From: Girardinichthys multiradiatus
Lineage: Eukaryota > Chordata > Actinopteri > Cyprinodontiformes > Goodeidae
DNA: 64,000 bases
Assembly: GCF_021462225.1 (NCBI RefSeq)
Contig: NC_061813.1
Coordinates: 25,692,442 to 25,756,441, forward strand
Direction of reading: 5' to 3'
This document shows, one piece after another, positions 48,760-58,939 of this stretch (position 1 is the first letter of the stretch; each line of letters opens with the position of its first letter). The position numbers and the translations under genes are program-made. A model generated the notes under the pieces. The model saw only the letters and a program-made list of their open reading frames with translations, searched no databases and had not been told where the DNA came from.

Positions 48760-48890
48760 CACATCTATTCATCTGTCCGTCCATCAATCTGCTTTTTGAA
48801 CTTTGGGTTGCACATGAGGTCCAGGAAGGACACCCAGACAACCTTCTCCCCAGTGACACTCATTCATTCAGTGTTCCCAGTACATGGAGG
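48760..48890 (-). mobile_element. Possible LINE 3' end (RTE/Rex-type) fragment
   Basis: ATTCATCTGTCCGTCCATCA (complement of a GATGG-type tail) followed by GGACACCCAGACAACC and TTCTCCCCAGTGACAC resembles the 3' end of a common fish LINE in reverse orientation. Short and diverged. Confidence 0.4.
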
Positions 48891-48989
48891 GGCAATGTTG
48901 TCTGTGTATCTTCTCTGGGCTTATCCTACTGCTATTCCCCCCTTCTGTTGAGGTACTTTTCTCCTTTATTGATTAATTTACTCTTACCA

Positions 48990-49270
48990 GTCCCAATATT
49001 AGGTATAACTTGCTAGTAGTGGGTTGAACCCCTTCTTGCCTTCAGAGTGAACTTATTAACTGAGGATTTGGAAATACTTCACTCCATATTGCCATGATAG
49101 CATCACACTGTTCCTGCAAAATCGTTCACTGCACATCAGTGACGAGAATCTCCTATTCTATTCCCTCCCAAAGGTTCCCTATTGAATTGAGATCTGGTGG
49201 CTGTGGGGGCCTTTGGAGTATAGTGATCTGAGCTTTGTCACTCTGCTTCATTATCCTACTACTCTCCAAT
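48990..49270 (-). mobile_element. Tc1/mariner relic (same family as 46120-47290), piece 1
   Basis: Reverse-oriented CTAGTAGTGGGTTGAACCCC, TTGCCTTCAGAGTGAACTTA, TTGAATTGAGATCTGGTGGC and CATTATCCTACT match the end of the family transposase. The continuation appears at 50195. Confidence 0.65.
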
Positions 49271-49404
49271 TTGCATAATTTGCAGTTATTTTAGCTTTCA
49301 GTGTTATCTTTTTTCTCAATTTTTTTCTCTTCGTGGAAATTTCATCTGACCTAGCATTCTGTTTAGGTGTAACTTACCTGGACTGACACATCGACAAAAC
49401 TACT

Positions 49405-49577
49405 GCCGCCCATTTTCCACTGGCTCAATTTGGCCCTACTCAACTCCGTTCGGCTCGCTTTGCGGGCGTTTCCATTAGTTCTTTCCATACCAGTACCTAC
49501 CTTTTTGGTCCCTGCTCCTGAGTAGGTCTGACCAGGGCTGAGTAGGACTACATGTGACATGAACAGACAGCTGTTCG

Positions 49578-49632
<55 letters not shown>

Positions 49633-49982
49633 TTCTGGCTGGGCTGTGGTCCAGATAATTATCCCAGTGGATCATTTTATACATGAAAAAACATATATGA
49701 CAAACAGTATTAGTATTTAGTTTATTTATGTTTTAATTTTGTGTTTAATAATTCTTTTTTTTTTTTATTGTTATCATGCATATTACTTAAATGGAACAAT
49801 CTCACACAGTAACGTCAATAGCAGCACAGCACACTGCACTGAAGGCTGGAGGCAGGGCTTCAGCTAACCTAGCTCCAGCCATCAGTTGATTGGTGGAAAC
49901 ACTACAGGTACTGTACTATGTGGATAGAGGCCGAGTGGAGCAGAGCCGCGCCGCCTAGAACGACCCAGTGAAATAGGGGCAT
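49405..49982. mobile_element. MITE-like element carrying an (AT)n tract
   Basis: Left GCCCATTTTCCACTGGCTCA and right (reversed) GCCCCTATTTCACTGGGTCG are imperfect inverted ends. The interior has GGCTCGCTTTGCGGG, GTTTCCATTAG and, on the right, TTGGTGGAAACACTACAGG and GGCCGAGTGGAGCAGAGCCG, also in inverted arrangement. The superfamily (hAT or Harbinger) is not decided. Confidence 0.5.
49580..49629. repeat. (AT)n microsatellite
   Basis: About 25 uninterrupted AT units. The reading frame through it (poly Tyr-Ile) is an artefact. Confidence 0.95.
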
Positions 49983-50165
49983 TAATGTTCTCCTTCTATT
50001 GAAGGCACACTTGACCCTGTCTTTCAGTGTTTAACCCTGTCTGTCTCCTAGACATGACTATTGGTTGAGCTTTTGCTGCGACTAACTATATGTGTTCTCT
50101 TTCATCCTACACACTTGTAAACTGTCTCAGAGCTTATCTGCAATTTTATTTTTTTAACATAGATA
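49983..50165 (+). mobile_element. L2-type LINE 3' UTR fragment
   Basis: GACCCTGTCTTTCAGTGTTTAACCC, then TGTGTTCTCTTTCATCCTAC and GTCTCAGAGCTTATCTG match the (reverse-strand) sequence at about 53325-53445, which belongs to the L2-like LINE there. Confidence 0.6.
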
Positions 50166-50194
50166 TTACTCCTAGATCAGTGGCTGCTCACACT

Positions 50195-50390
50195 GAGTCA
50201 GGTTGAGAAGACATGTTGTGGACTGAATCGTGCCTTATCCTGCTGGAAGTAACCATCAGAAAGAACATCAGAACAAACAACACACCAGTAGGCCATCATC
50301 ATCAGCATGAACCATTGAATCATGCTTTCATGATGTTTACTGCAGTCTCTTGTAGGTCAGCAGTATTCTTCAAGGTTTAATCCTCAAATG
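50195..50390 (-). mobile_element. Tc1/mariner relic (family of 46120-47290), piece 2
   Basis: CCTTATCCTGCTGGAAGTAA, CCATCAGAAAGAAC and AATCATGCTTTCATGATGTT are antisense to the family region that reads YFQQ and the segment before it. It appears to be the far side of the copy at 48990-49270, separated by about 950 bases of other repeats. Confidence 0.55.
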
Positions 50391-52809
50391 TAAAGTCTGT
50401 CTTCAATAAATTGTCAGTACATATCTAAAGAGCCCATGCAACATCTAAATGTATTAAAATTATTGTATTTTACATAATATAAGAAATAGAAGCTGCTTCT
50501 AATTAAAACATAGCAAAAATCATGCTTTCTAACATCTGATATATAACACAACTGATACCTCGGTTTAAATATATCTTTCCTTATGGAACTTCTGATTGAA
50601 CCATCAAACTAAGAAGGCATAAACTTAAACATAAACTCAGGATGTCTTCATCTCCTGGTATTTGGGTTTGAACTTTCTTTTTGTTTCTGTTTTCAGTATG
50701 TCCTTGTTGCTTATTTCTGTTCATTTAAGTCTTGCCATACTGGCTCATTCCTTTGTGTTTAGTTTCCCAAATCATTCTTGTGTTCTTTGTACATATAGAT
50801 ATATTCCTGTTAGATCTTTGTTAGATTTTTTCCCCTGGGTTGCTTTGTATCTCAGTTCAGCTCTACACGCGTTAATTAGTATCTCTCCCTTAGTTTCCCT
50901 GCTTTTCTTCTTACTTGGCTGTTCTTGATTATCCCCTGATTACCTCACTTGCATTCAGTGCCATTCTCAATTCATCCTTCAGTTTTAAGCTTACCGGTTG
51001 TCATTGTTCTGTGCTGGATCCTCTTGTTATTGTCCGTTTCCATGCCCATTGTTCTGCTCGTGCTCCTAGTCCTATTCTCCTGATGCTCCCCTGAAAGTTT
51101 GGTACTTTTCCTTATTTTATTAGGCCTCTCCATGTGCATCCAACATTTCGGTCTGGATTTGATCAAACTCCAAAACCACAAATCATGACACAAAATAATC
51201 AAATCTAACCCTACTCTTACATCAGATATTTTTATAGACAACAGAATCATTTGGCTGTTTTGTGAGATAGTAAAACACCTCCGGCCTTCTCAATAGTCAG
51301 GATCATCTGAACTCACACACCCTGGATGATAAAACGAGAAGACAGGGCATGATTGCCTCCCAGTTCTCATTGTAGTTCAATGAGCTGTGAGGCTATGCAG
51401 AGTTTACTGTGGACTTTTTCATGCCATGATTTATTTCCCAAACACTAAGTGCTCAAACAGCCCTAGGAAAGATAATTGCTAGTGCAGTTATGGCTTTATA
51501 CATATTAATACCCAGATGGATGACAACTGCTATGAAATATCTGAATCTGTGTTCAGCTCACTGGGATGGGGATCTACTGACTCAAGTCACAGGATTTTTA
51601 ATAAATCTACACTGGGAATGAAAGCCTGTGATCATCAGGATTTACTGTCAAGTTAAAAGATAAAGTATCATCTTTCATGAGGATTGTATAAAAAGGTAGG
51701 ATTTTCAGCGTTCTATCTAGATGAACCACACAACTTCTAGAATAATTTTCCTTGGTCAGACAACGAGTAAAAATTTAGATACCTGGTCATGATATAGAGC
51801 AGCTGGTTTCGTAAAAGACAGATAGAGCATGTCACCACAAACTTATACCATTTTTCAAGCATTTTTTCTTTTAATTTGTCAGGAGAAATTGTTTACTCAT
51901 TTTTAGCAGGAAAAAAATGCATGTATTGTACCATTTTACCATTTAGCCTCTGAAGGTAATTGCTCACCTCAGAAAGGTGTGGCTGCAACAATCTATTCAA
52001 GAACACAATACTTTCAATGAGGATATTTTCATTGCAGACCATAATATATGGTTCATTAACTTCATACCTTGGCAGTGTCAGTGTGTGCTATTAGTTTTAC
52101 AATAAGCAAAAAAATGTCAAATGAATTTTGTTACCTTAAAATGTGATTCCAATTGTTCTCCAAATTGTTTTGTTTTGCAATTTGTAATTGTGCCACCTAT
52201 CATGTGCAGAAGACAATTACACACGTTTTCCGACCACAATTTCCTTCATTAATAAGCAATTACATTAAAACGCTCATTCCCTGCTGGCAGATTTATTGTG
52301 ACTGCAAGGAGCTTTATGTAGATGTTGACACAGAGTTAATTGCCGCAGCATTGCAATTCACTTTCTGTGGTCCTTGGTGATAATTAAAATCGCTGTCAGG
52401 TTGCAGAGCCAGTGGCGTTACTGTCTTATCTTACCAGCTGGGACTCTTGATCCTTGCCTGTGGGGGTATCCTTCACAACATAATTTCAGTTCTATAAACC
52501 TGCTGCAAGAAGAGATGACAGTATTTTTTTTCCTGACTTTTATATCATCCTATCCTATTATTTTGTTGTTATCCCGCTGTTGTCATTGCTGCAAGTGTTT
52601 ACCTTTTTTTTCTAAAATTCTGGGCGAGGCAGAGTGGTTACGTTAGGTGCCAATTAAATTAAATAAATGAATATGTCAAACTAGCTGAACAACCCATGAG
52701 AGCCATCCTAAAGCAAATTGCAGGACTCCTTTGAAAATTGTAGGGATTCAGAATTATTTTAGATTAAATAAATAGTCATATTAATCTACAAATAATGTAG
52801 ACCAAACAA
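50391..52809. other. Intergenic; possible degenerate LTR-like T-rich block
   Basis: No coding signal. 50640-51190 is a T-rich block whose right end, read on the minus strand, starts TGTCATGATTTGTGG, as many fish LTRs do. No duplication was found, so it is left unclassified. The rest holds nothing recognised. Confidence 0.3.
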
Positions 52810-53725
52810 ATTAAATTCAGTTTATTTATATAGTGCCAATTCACAACACATGTCGTCTCAAGGCAGTTCACAACAGTCAGGTACATACATTCCAATTAAT
52901 CCTAATCATTGAACAGTGCAGTCAGATTCAGTTATATATTCAAATTGGATAAAAAGTTTTTCTATCTAAGGAAACCCAGCAGATTGCATCGAGTCAGACA
53001 CTTGTAGCAGTCACTCCTCCTGGATGAGCATGTAGAGACAGTGGACAGTCACTGGCGTTGACTTTGCAGCAATCCTTCATACCGAGCATGCATGTAGCGA
53101 CAGTGGAGAGGAAAAACTCCCTTTTAACAGGAAGAAACCTCCAGCAGAACAAGGCTCAGTGTGAGCAGCCATCTGCCACGACCGACTGGGGGTTTGAGAG
53201 AACAGAGCAGAGACACAAAGAGAACACAGAAGCACTGACCTAGGAGTACTTTCTATGGGAAGGAAAAGTAAGTGTTAGTGGATGTAGCTCCTTTAGTCGT
53301 TTTATCTAGAAAGAAAGAACAGATAAACTCTGAGCCAGTTTTCAAGGATAGAGTCTGAAAGAGAGCACATATAATTACAGTAAAAGCTCATTCATTTTCT
53401 ATATCTAGGAGAGAGAAAGGGTTAAACACTGAAAGACAGGGCCAAGTGGATCATTGGTAGAAGGTGAGCATTAAGTTGTTCCCAGCAGAAGCTTGGACAA
53501 TTCCCCTCTCCAGAAAGGTGTCACAGATAGACACAGAGCCAGGCCAGGTGTAGCTTCTAGGAAGAGAAAAGAGGGAGAACAAAGTTAAAAACTGAAATAA
53601 CAGCAAATAATGCCAAATTGGAGAGTAGTGTGAGAATGTAGCAAAGAGGGTGAAAGTGGTCATTATGTCCTCCAGCAGCCTAAGCCTATAGCAGCATAAC
53701 TACAGAGATAGTTTCAGTTTCTGTT
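52810..53725 (-). mobile_element. L2-type LINE 3' UTR
   Basis: On the minus strand it runs from TGTAGTTATGCTGCTATAGG through CTGGAGGTTTCTTCCTGTTA and AGGGAGTTTTTCCTCTCCAC. It ends GCCTTGAGACGACATGTGTT, GTGAATTGGCACTATATAA and AATAAACTGAATTTAA. This is the typical 3' end of fish L2 LINEs. Frames such as SLLTGRNLQQNKAQC on the + strand are antisense artefacts. Confidence 0.8.
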
Positions 53726-54545
53726 TATTTACTTATATAGCGCTTATTTACAACAATGTCGTCTCAAGGCACCCCACAAAGGTTTCGGAACGGCGCCTGG
53801 CCGCCAGGGAGGCCAGGCACCGTTGAATCAGCTGAAGGCTTTTAACTGCATTTTGTGGACATCCTGATAGTAAAGAATTACAATAGTCCAGCTTTGAAGT
53901 AACAAATGCATGGACTAGTTTTTCAGCGTCACTCCTGGATAGGATATTTCTAATTTTGGCAATGTTCCAGAGAAGAAAGAAGGAAATCCTAGAAAGCTGT
54001 TTAATATGGGATTTAAATGACATGTCCTGGTCAAAAATAACACCAAGGTTTTTTACTTTATTACCGGAGGTCAATTTAATGCCATCCAGGTTAAGTGATT
54101 GACTAAGCAGTTTCTTTTTTAAATTCTCCGGTCCAAAAACGACAACTTCTGTCTTGTCTGAATTTAGAAGCAACAAATTTAGAGTCATCCAAGTTTTTAT
54201 GTCTTCAAGACATGCTTGTAGTCTATCTAACTGGTTGGGCTCATTAGGATTTATGGATAAGTAAAGCTGAGTGTCATCAGCGTAACAGTGAAAATTTATC
54301 CTATGCTGCCTGATAATTTTACCTATTGGAAGAATATATATAGTAAAGAGAATTGGCCCAAGTACTGAACCCTGTGGTACTCCACAATTAACCCTGGAGT
54401 TTAAAGATGATTTATCATTTACATGAACAAACTGGAATCTGTCAGACAAATAAGATTTAAACCAGCCTAGCGCTGTTCCCCTGATCCCTACAGTATATTC
54501 CAGCCTTTCTAAGCAAATATCAGATTCTAATTTATTATAAAGAGA
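53726..54545 (-). mobile_element. L2-type LINE reverse-transcriptase segment, rearranged
   Basis: The minus-strand frame 54449-53748 is open for 233 codons: NCGVPQGSVLGPILF (RT motif), NFHCYADDTQLYLS (catalytic YADD), LNLLLLNSDKTEVVVFG, GVIFDQDMSFKSHI, DAEKLVHAFVTSKLDYCNSL. After SLQLIQ it runs into an unrelated roughly 90-base segment ending in a second L2-type tail (GCCTTGAGACGACATTGTTG, GCGCTATATAAG at 53735-53775). The thumb and C-terminus are deleted. The 5' part of the LINE, with the endonuclease, is absent. Confidence 0.9.
53748..54449 (-). pseudogene. L2-type reverse transcriptase fragment
   Basis: This is an open 233-codon stretch covering the RT palm, with VPQGSVLGP at the start and YADD about 35 residues later. 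It has no start-proximal endonuclease domain and no native C-terminus; the last 29 residues come from a foreign segment. It cannot encode a working retrotransposase. Confidence 0.9.
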
Positions 54546-54862
54546 GAAAAACCACAGCTCTACTCCAAATGTAGTTCATTTATATTTAGCCCCTCTTAGT
54601 CAATGCATTGTGAAGCCACCTCACTGCAAATACAGATGTGCATCTTTTGGGGGATGTCTCTAACAGCTTTGCATATCTAGAGACAGACATTTTTGCCCAG
54701 ATTGGATGGAGAGCTTCAATTTTCAAGTATTGTCACAAATTGTCAATTACAATTTAGGTAATAACTTTAAGGTTTTTCTTTCAGGACTGACCTGTATTTA
54801 GCGTTGATCCATCTTCCCATCAAGTTTGATGAAGAAAATAACAATCACATCTATCTCCGTCA

Positions 54863-55004
54863 TGCAGTTTTTCTGCACTGGTGAACCTAATACCTCCATG
54901 TTCCGTGAAGGCCTCAGAGGTTTGATATAGAACATTGTGAACATTAGTTAATTTGTTTTCTTTCAATTTATTTATTTATTTTATAAATGTGGGTTAGTTT
55001 GTCT
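54863..55004 (+). repeat. Left arm of 142-bp inverted repeat
   Basis: From TGCAGTTTTTCTGC to TTAGTTTGTCT. The reverse complement of 55523-55664 matches along its full length with only two mismatches that I can find. The outer tip TGCAGTTTTTCTGCA is itself palindromic at its ends. Confidence 0.9.
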
Positions 55005-55522
55005 CTCCATCTGTCTAGCAAACAGCATCATGATGTCAAAGGAACACAGCAGACATCTCTTAGACCACTGTTCAATCATCATCTGATAATGGAAGTGGTA
55101 TGGGACAATTGCAAACCTATCAAGACATGGCTGTCCACCTAAACTGGCAGACCAGGCACAGAGGGTGTTAATGAGACAAGAATCCAACAGACCCATGATA
55201 AATTTAGAGGAGTTGCAGAGGTCCACCGAGATCACACCAGGTGGGAGACTCTAACCACAGGACAGATTCTCCCACTTCACAATAGTGACAAGCAGGAAAC
55301 TATTGTTGCAAGTAATTTCCAATACGCCTCAGCTGCTGCAAACCATGTTGACATGCCAAAGATGTTACAAAAGGTGCTCTGATCAAAAGAGACAAAAACA
55401 TTTACTTTTATGCAAAACACTATATGGAAAAAGATTAACACTGATAATACCACCCTGAGCACAATGCCCCCAGAGTGAAAAGTGGTAGCGGTGGCATCAT
55501 GCTGTGATATGTCTGCTGTGAC

Positions 55523-55664
55523 AGACAAACTAACCCACATTTATAAAATAAATAAATAAATTGAAAGAAAACAAATTAACTAATGTTCACAATGTTCTAT
55601 ATCAAACCTCTGAGGCCTTCACCGAACATGGAGGTATTAGGTTCACCAGGGCAGAAAAACTGCA
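55523..55664 (-). repeat. Right arm of 142-bp inverted repeat
   Basis: This is the inverted partner of 54863-55004, separated from it by 518 bases of decayed Tc1-like sequence. Confidence 0.9.
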
Positions 55665-55840
55665 CACCACACTTTTGATATCTTTATTTGTAAAGAAAAT
55701 GTTAAAATCATGCATTGTTTCAATTAGACCGTACAAGCATGCACTTTTGATTGGTCCATCACATAAAGCCAGAAGAAAATACATTAAAGTTTGTGGTATT
55801 TAATTTATTTAAAGGAGGTATAAACATTAACTATTTACCT

Positions 55841-56249
55841 ATTTATTTTTTTTGTTTGTTTGTTTTGTTGTAATATTTCTCCTTAGTGTAAGGCTGGGTG
55901 GCCATGTTAGGTGCTTGAAGCAAAAAACAAAAAAACAAACAAGTGTGTCCCAGACAAAAACTGTAAAGTTGGTCTTATCTTGTAGCAAAAACAGGATTCC
56001 CAGGAAGATTACAAAAAAATGAGATTATGATTTCAGATTAATTGAATATCCAAGTCCATCTACAATGAATGGTTAAAAAACACAAACATGTCTGCACTGA
56101 AATCAGAAATGTAGTTACACTCCTTCCATATAAGCATCTTAACTAAGGAAGCAAAAACATAAAAATTAATTGATAAAGAATGAAAATGCATGTTCATTCT
56201 TTCTGAGTGGTGGGCTATAATCTTATTATGACGATGACGGTGATGACTG
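55841..56249. other. Upstream flank of slc35g2, AT-rich
   Basis: No repeat or gene recognised. A TATA-like CTATAAT lies at about 56214-56220. Confidence 0.4.
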
Positions 56250-56706
56250 ACCGACGCACATCCTCTCCTTATTTTTCCTCTAGTGGGGAATAACTAATGA
56301 CAGCAAATCTAGGTGGGTGCCGCGCAGGGATTGGGGGAGAGGAGGGGGGTCAGGATTTGGACCGAAAAGAAGAAACCGCTGGCTGTGACAGCGACAGTTG
56401 CTTCCTCCCCCCTCCATCCCCATCTCCATCATCATCACCCGCCTCAACAGCAACAGCGGCTTCAGATTCATCGGCAGCAGAAGCAGGGCAGAGTTGGTGA
56501 AACAGCTTGGAGGAAAAAAAACAAAAAAAAAAACAGATAGGCTTTTAGACGTCTTCAAGAAACGCTCTGCTTCAGGGGGGGAGGGAGAATGGGGAAATGG
56601 GAGCTGCAGATGAACAAATGCAAGGATAAGGAATTCAGACCAAATCTGCATTTTTGACACACACCCCTGTCCTATGCAAAATTAGGAACTCATTAAAGAA
56701 CACAAG
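56250..56706 (+). other. slc35g2: Probable slc35g2 5' untranslated exon and promoter edge
   Basis: A GC-richer block stands out from AT-rich flanks and ends in a consensus splice donor, AAG at 56704-56706 followed by GTAAGG. It precedes the coding exon, whose acceptor AG is at 58911-58912. Mammalian SLC35G2 also has non-coding sequence upstream of one coding exon. Short frames on both strands show no family resemblance. The transcription start is not determined; about 56250 is a guess from the composition change. Confidence 0.5.
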
Positions 56707-57518
56707 GTAAGGTATTTTTAAAAATGCCATTTTCCTGCTGTAAAAAATACGCTTTCGATGTAAATATCTTGCAAAACACCGTCCAAAAAATATACGTATC
56801 TGATTTACGAGATGGCACTTAAAAATATTGAATTATAAATTTTAGGTGATTCATAATTTGAATAATAATTTTTTTTAAAGCTGCTGTTTTTCTCATGCAA
56901 TTTGTGCGGAAAAAATATTTTTGTCTGTTTTCAATGCACGGTCAATTTAAAACCCGTTCATTCAAGCGTTTTATGTGCTTTAAATTAAAAACACGATCCA
57001 TACTGCTATTTTTATTTTTCCTACAACCATTACTTCCGTTTGTCATTAGTACGTATTTTATTTTAAATCTTCATAAAGGAGGAGCAACCATACAACAGTG
57101 AGAAGGCAATTAGGAGTATCTTTCTGCCCCCTTGTGGTTTGGACTCATGCTGATCTTTAACGTGATTCTAAAATTAGTGCTGTAATGGCTGCAGAATGCG
57201 AGGGGGAAATGAAAAGATATGAATAAATGTAAAATGAATATGATTCATAACATAAATCTTTGACTCTCTGTCATGTAAAATTCTATTTTTAAGGAAAAAA
57301 AATCTATCATATTTCCCAGATGACTTTTTAAATTCTTTATTCATTTTCTGCAGTAATGTATTCCAAGGGGGGCTTAATTATGCTGTGCTGCTCCATTCAT
57401 CTCCTACATGGCCCACATTCATACATCAGACCCCTCTGTGGAGTGTTTGTTATGTAATCTCATTCCCATCAGACTGCATCAGCCTCAGAGTGCTGCTGTT
57501 TGGCTTCTATGGGCACAA
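56707..57518 (+). other. slc35g2: Probable slc35g2 intron, 5' part
   Basis: AT-rich sequence between the putative donor at 56706/56707 and the Tc1-like relic. No other feature. Confidence 0.4.
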
Positions 57519-58858
57519 ATGTCTATCTTATTAAGTTTTTATGTGATAGACCAACACAAAGTTGTGCATAAATGTAAAGTGGAAAGAAAATGATACATGA
57601 TTTTCAATTAAAATAAAAAATCTTAAAAGTGTGGGATGCATATGCACCATTCTTTACTCCACTACCTCTAGATGAAATCCAGTGTAACCATTCACCTTCA
57701 TAACTCACCAAGTTAGTGGGTAGGGTTTGTTTGTGGATCATGTAATATCTGCATAAATCCAGCTGCTCTCTGAAGGCCTCAAAGGGTTGTTTAAGAACAG
57801 TAGTGAACAAACAGCATCATGAAAACCAAGAAACACAGCAGACAGGTCAGGGATAAACGTGTGGAGAAGATAAAGCAGGTTTAGGTTATAAAACAATATC
57901 CAAAGCTTTGAACATCTCTTGGAGCACTGTTCAACCCATCAAATGGAAAGAGTAGAATTGCAAGTCCTACCAGGTTGTGGCAGTCAATCAAGAGGCCCAT
58001 AATAAGTCTGGAGGAGTTAGCGTGATCCACAGTTTAAGTGAGGGAATCTATTGAAAGGATAAATATTTGTTGTGCACTTCACCAATCTGTTCTTTATGGA
58101 ATGACTGGCAAAAAGAAAGCCATAAGAAGTCACATTTGTAGCTTGCCACAAGCTGTGTAGGGGACAAAGCAAATGTGGAAGAAGGTGCTAACATTGCACA
58201 TGCCTCTGAACACACAATTCTTACAGTAAAACATGGTGGTGGCAGCATTATGCTGTAAAAAATTTTTTTGATAAGGGACAGGAAAGCCAGCCAGAGTTGA
58301 TGAGAAGATGAATGGAGGTAAATACAGGGCAATCCTGGAAGAAATCCTGTTATAGTCTGGAAACCCTTGAGACAGGGATGTAGGTTTACCTTCCAGCAAC
58401 AAGCCTAAACGGAAAGGTGTAGGCACAAGGGATTGGCTTGGCTCAAAGAATGCCCATATGTTAGAACAATCCAATGAATGTTTGGAACTTATCACTACTC
58501 AGAATCTGCAGCAGGAGTTTAAATTGATCTAATCTGACTCAACATTACCTTTTGCAAAGAAAATGGGTACAGCTTTAGGTATTTAGATGTGCAAATCTGG
58601 TAGAGACATACCCCAAATAACCTGCTGTTGTAATTAGAGTGAAAGGTGGTTCCACAAAGTATTGACTCGGGGGGACTAAATACAAATACATACCGCACTT
58701 TTCAGATTTCTTTTGATGAAAAAACAATGTATCAATTTCCTTCCCCTTTATGCAATACTTTGTGTTGGTCTATTAAATAAGATAAAAATAAAATGCATTG
58801 AGGTTTGCGGTTGTGAGAAATTTTTAAAATGTTCCATGGGTGTGAAGACTTGCAAGCA
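57519..58858 (+). mobile_element. Near-full-length degenerate Tc1-like element in slc35g2 intron
   Basis: Sense-strand blocks in family order: GTGATAGACCAACACAAAGT, GAAGGCCTCAAAGGGTTG, AACAAACAGCATCATGAAAA, ACAGGTCAGGGATAAACGTG, AGAGGCCCATAATAAGTCTG, CATGGTGGTGGCAGCATTAT (VKHGGGSI remnant), AGAGACATACCCCAAATAAC and AAAGGTGGTTCCACAAAGTA. The right terminus GAAGACTTGCAAGCA ends about 55 bases before the slc35g2 acceptor. Many stops and indels. Confidence 0.8.
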
Positions 58859-58939
58859 GCTAAATGTGTATGTTGTAATTTAAATAATGATTTTTACTTC
58901 ATTATTTTCCAGACAACTCTGTTCAGTTTCTTACACATC

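Larger units (their letters stand above)
54560..55840. mobile_element. Rearranged Tc1-like relic with internal inverted repeat
   Basis: 54560-54850 carries antisense Tc1 blocks (GGATGTCTCTAACAGCTTTG; CATCTTCCCATCAAGTTTG). 55010-55500 carries sense blocks (CAAACAGCATCATGATGTCA, AACCTATCAAGACATGGCTG, AGTGGTAGCGGTGGCATCAT). 55665-55840 carries the terminal part (TCTTTATTTGTAAAG, CCATCACATAAAGCC). The orientation change shows an inversion or two copies. Confidence 0.65.

Noticed and set aside
53058..53243. Open frame with SLLTGRNLQQNKAQC
   Set aside because: Antisense translation of the L2 LINE 3' UTR, a very common false protein in fish annotation.
56280..56660. Overlapping Ser/Pro- and Lys-rich open frames on both strands
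   Set aside because: They lie in the GC-rich putative 5' untranslated exon of slc35g2 and contain simple repeats; no family recognised.
58829..58939. In-frame upstream ATG that would lengthen SLC35G2 by 37 residues
   Set aside because: It lies before the splice acceptor at 58911-58912 and inside a Tc1-like relic. Conservation of the product starts at the ATG at 58940.
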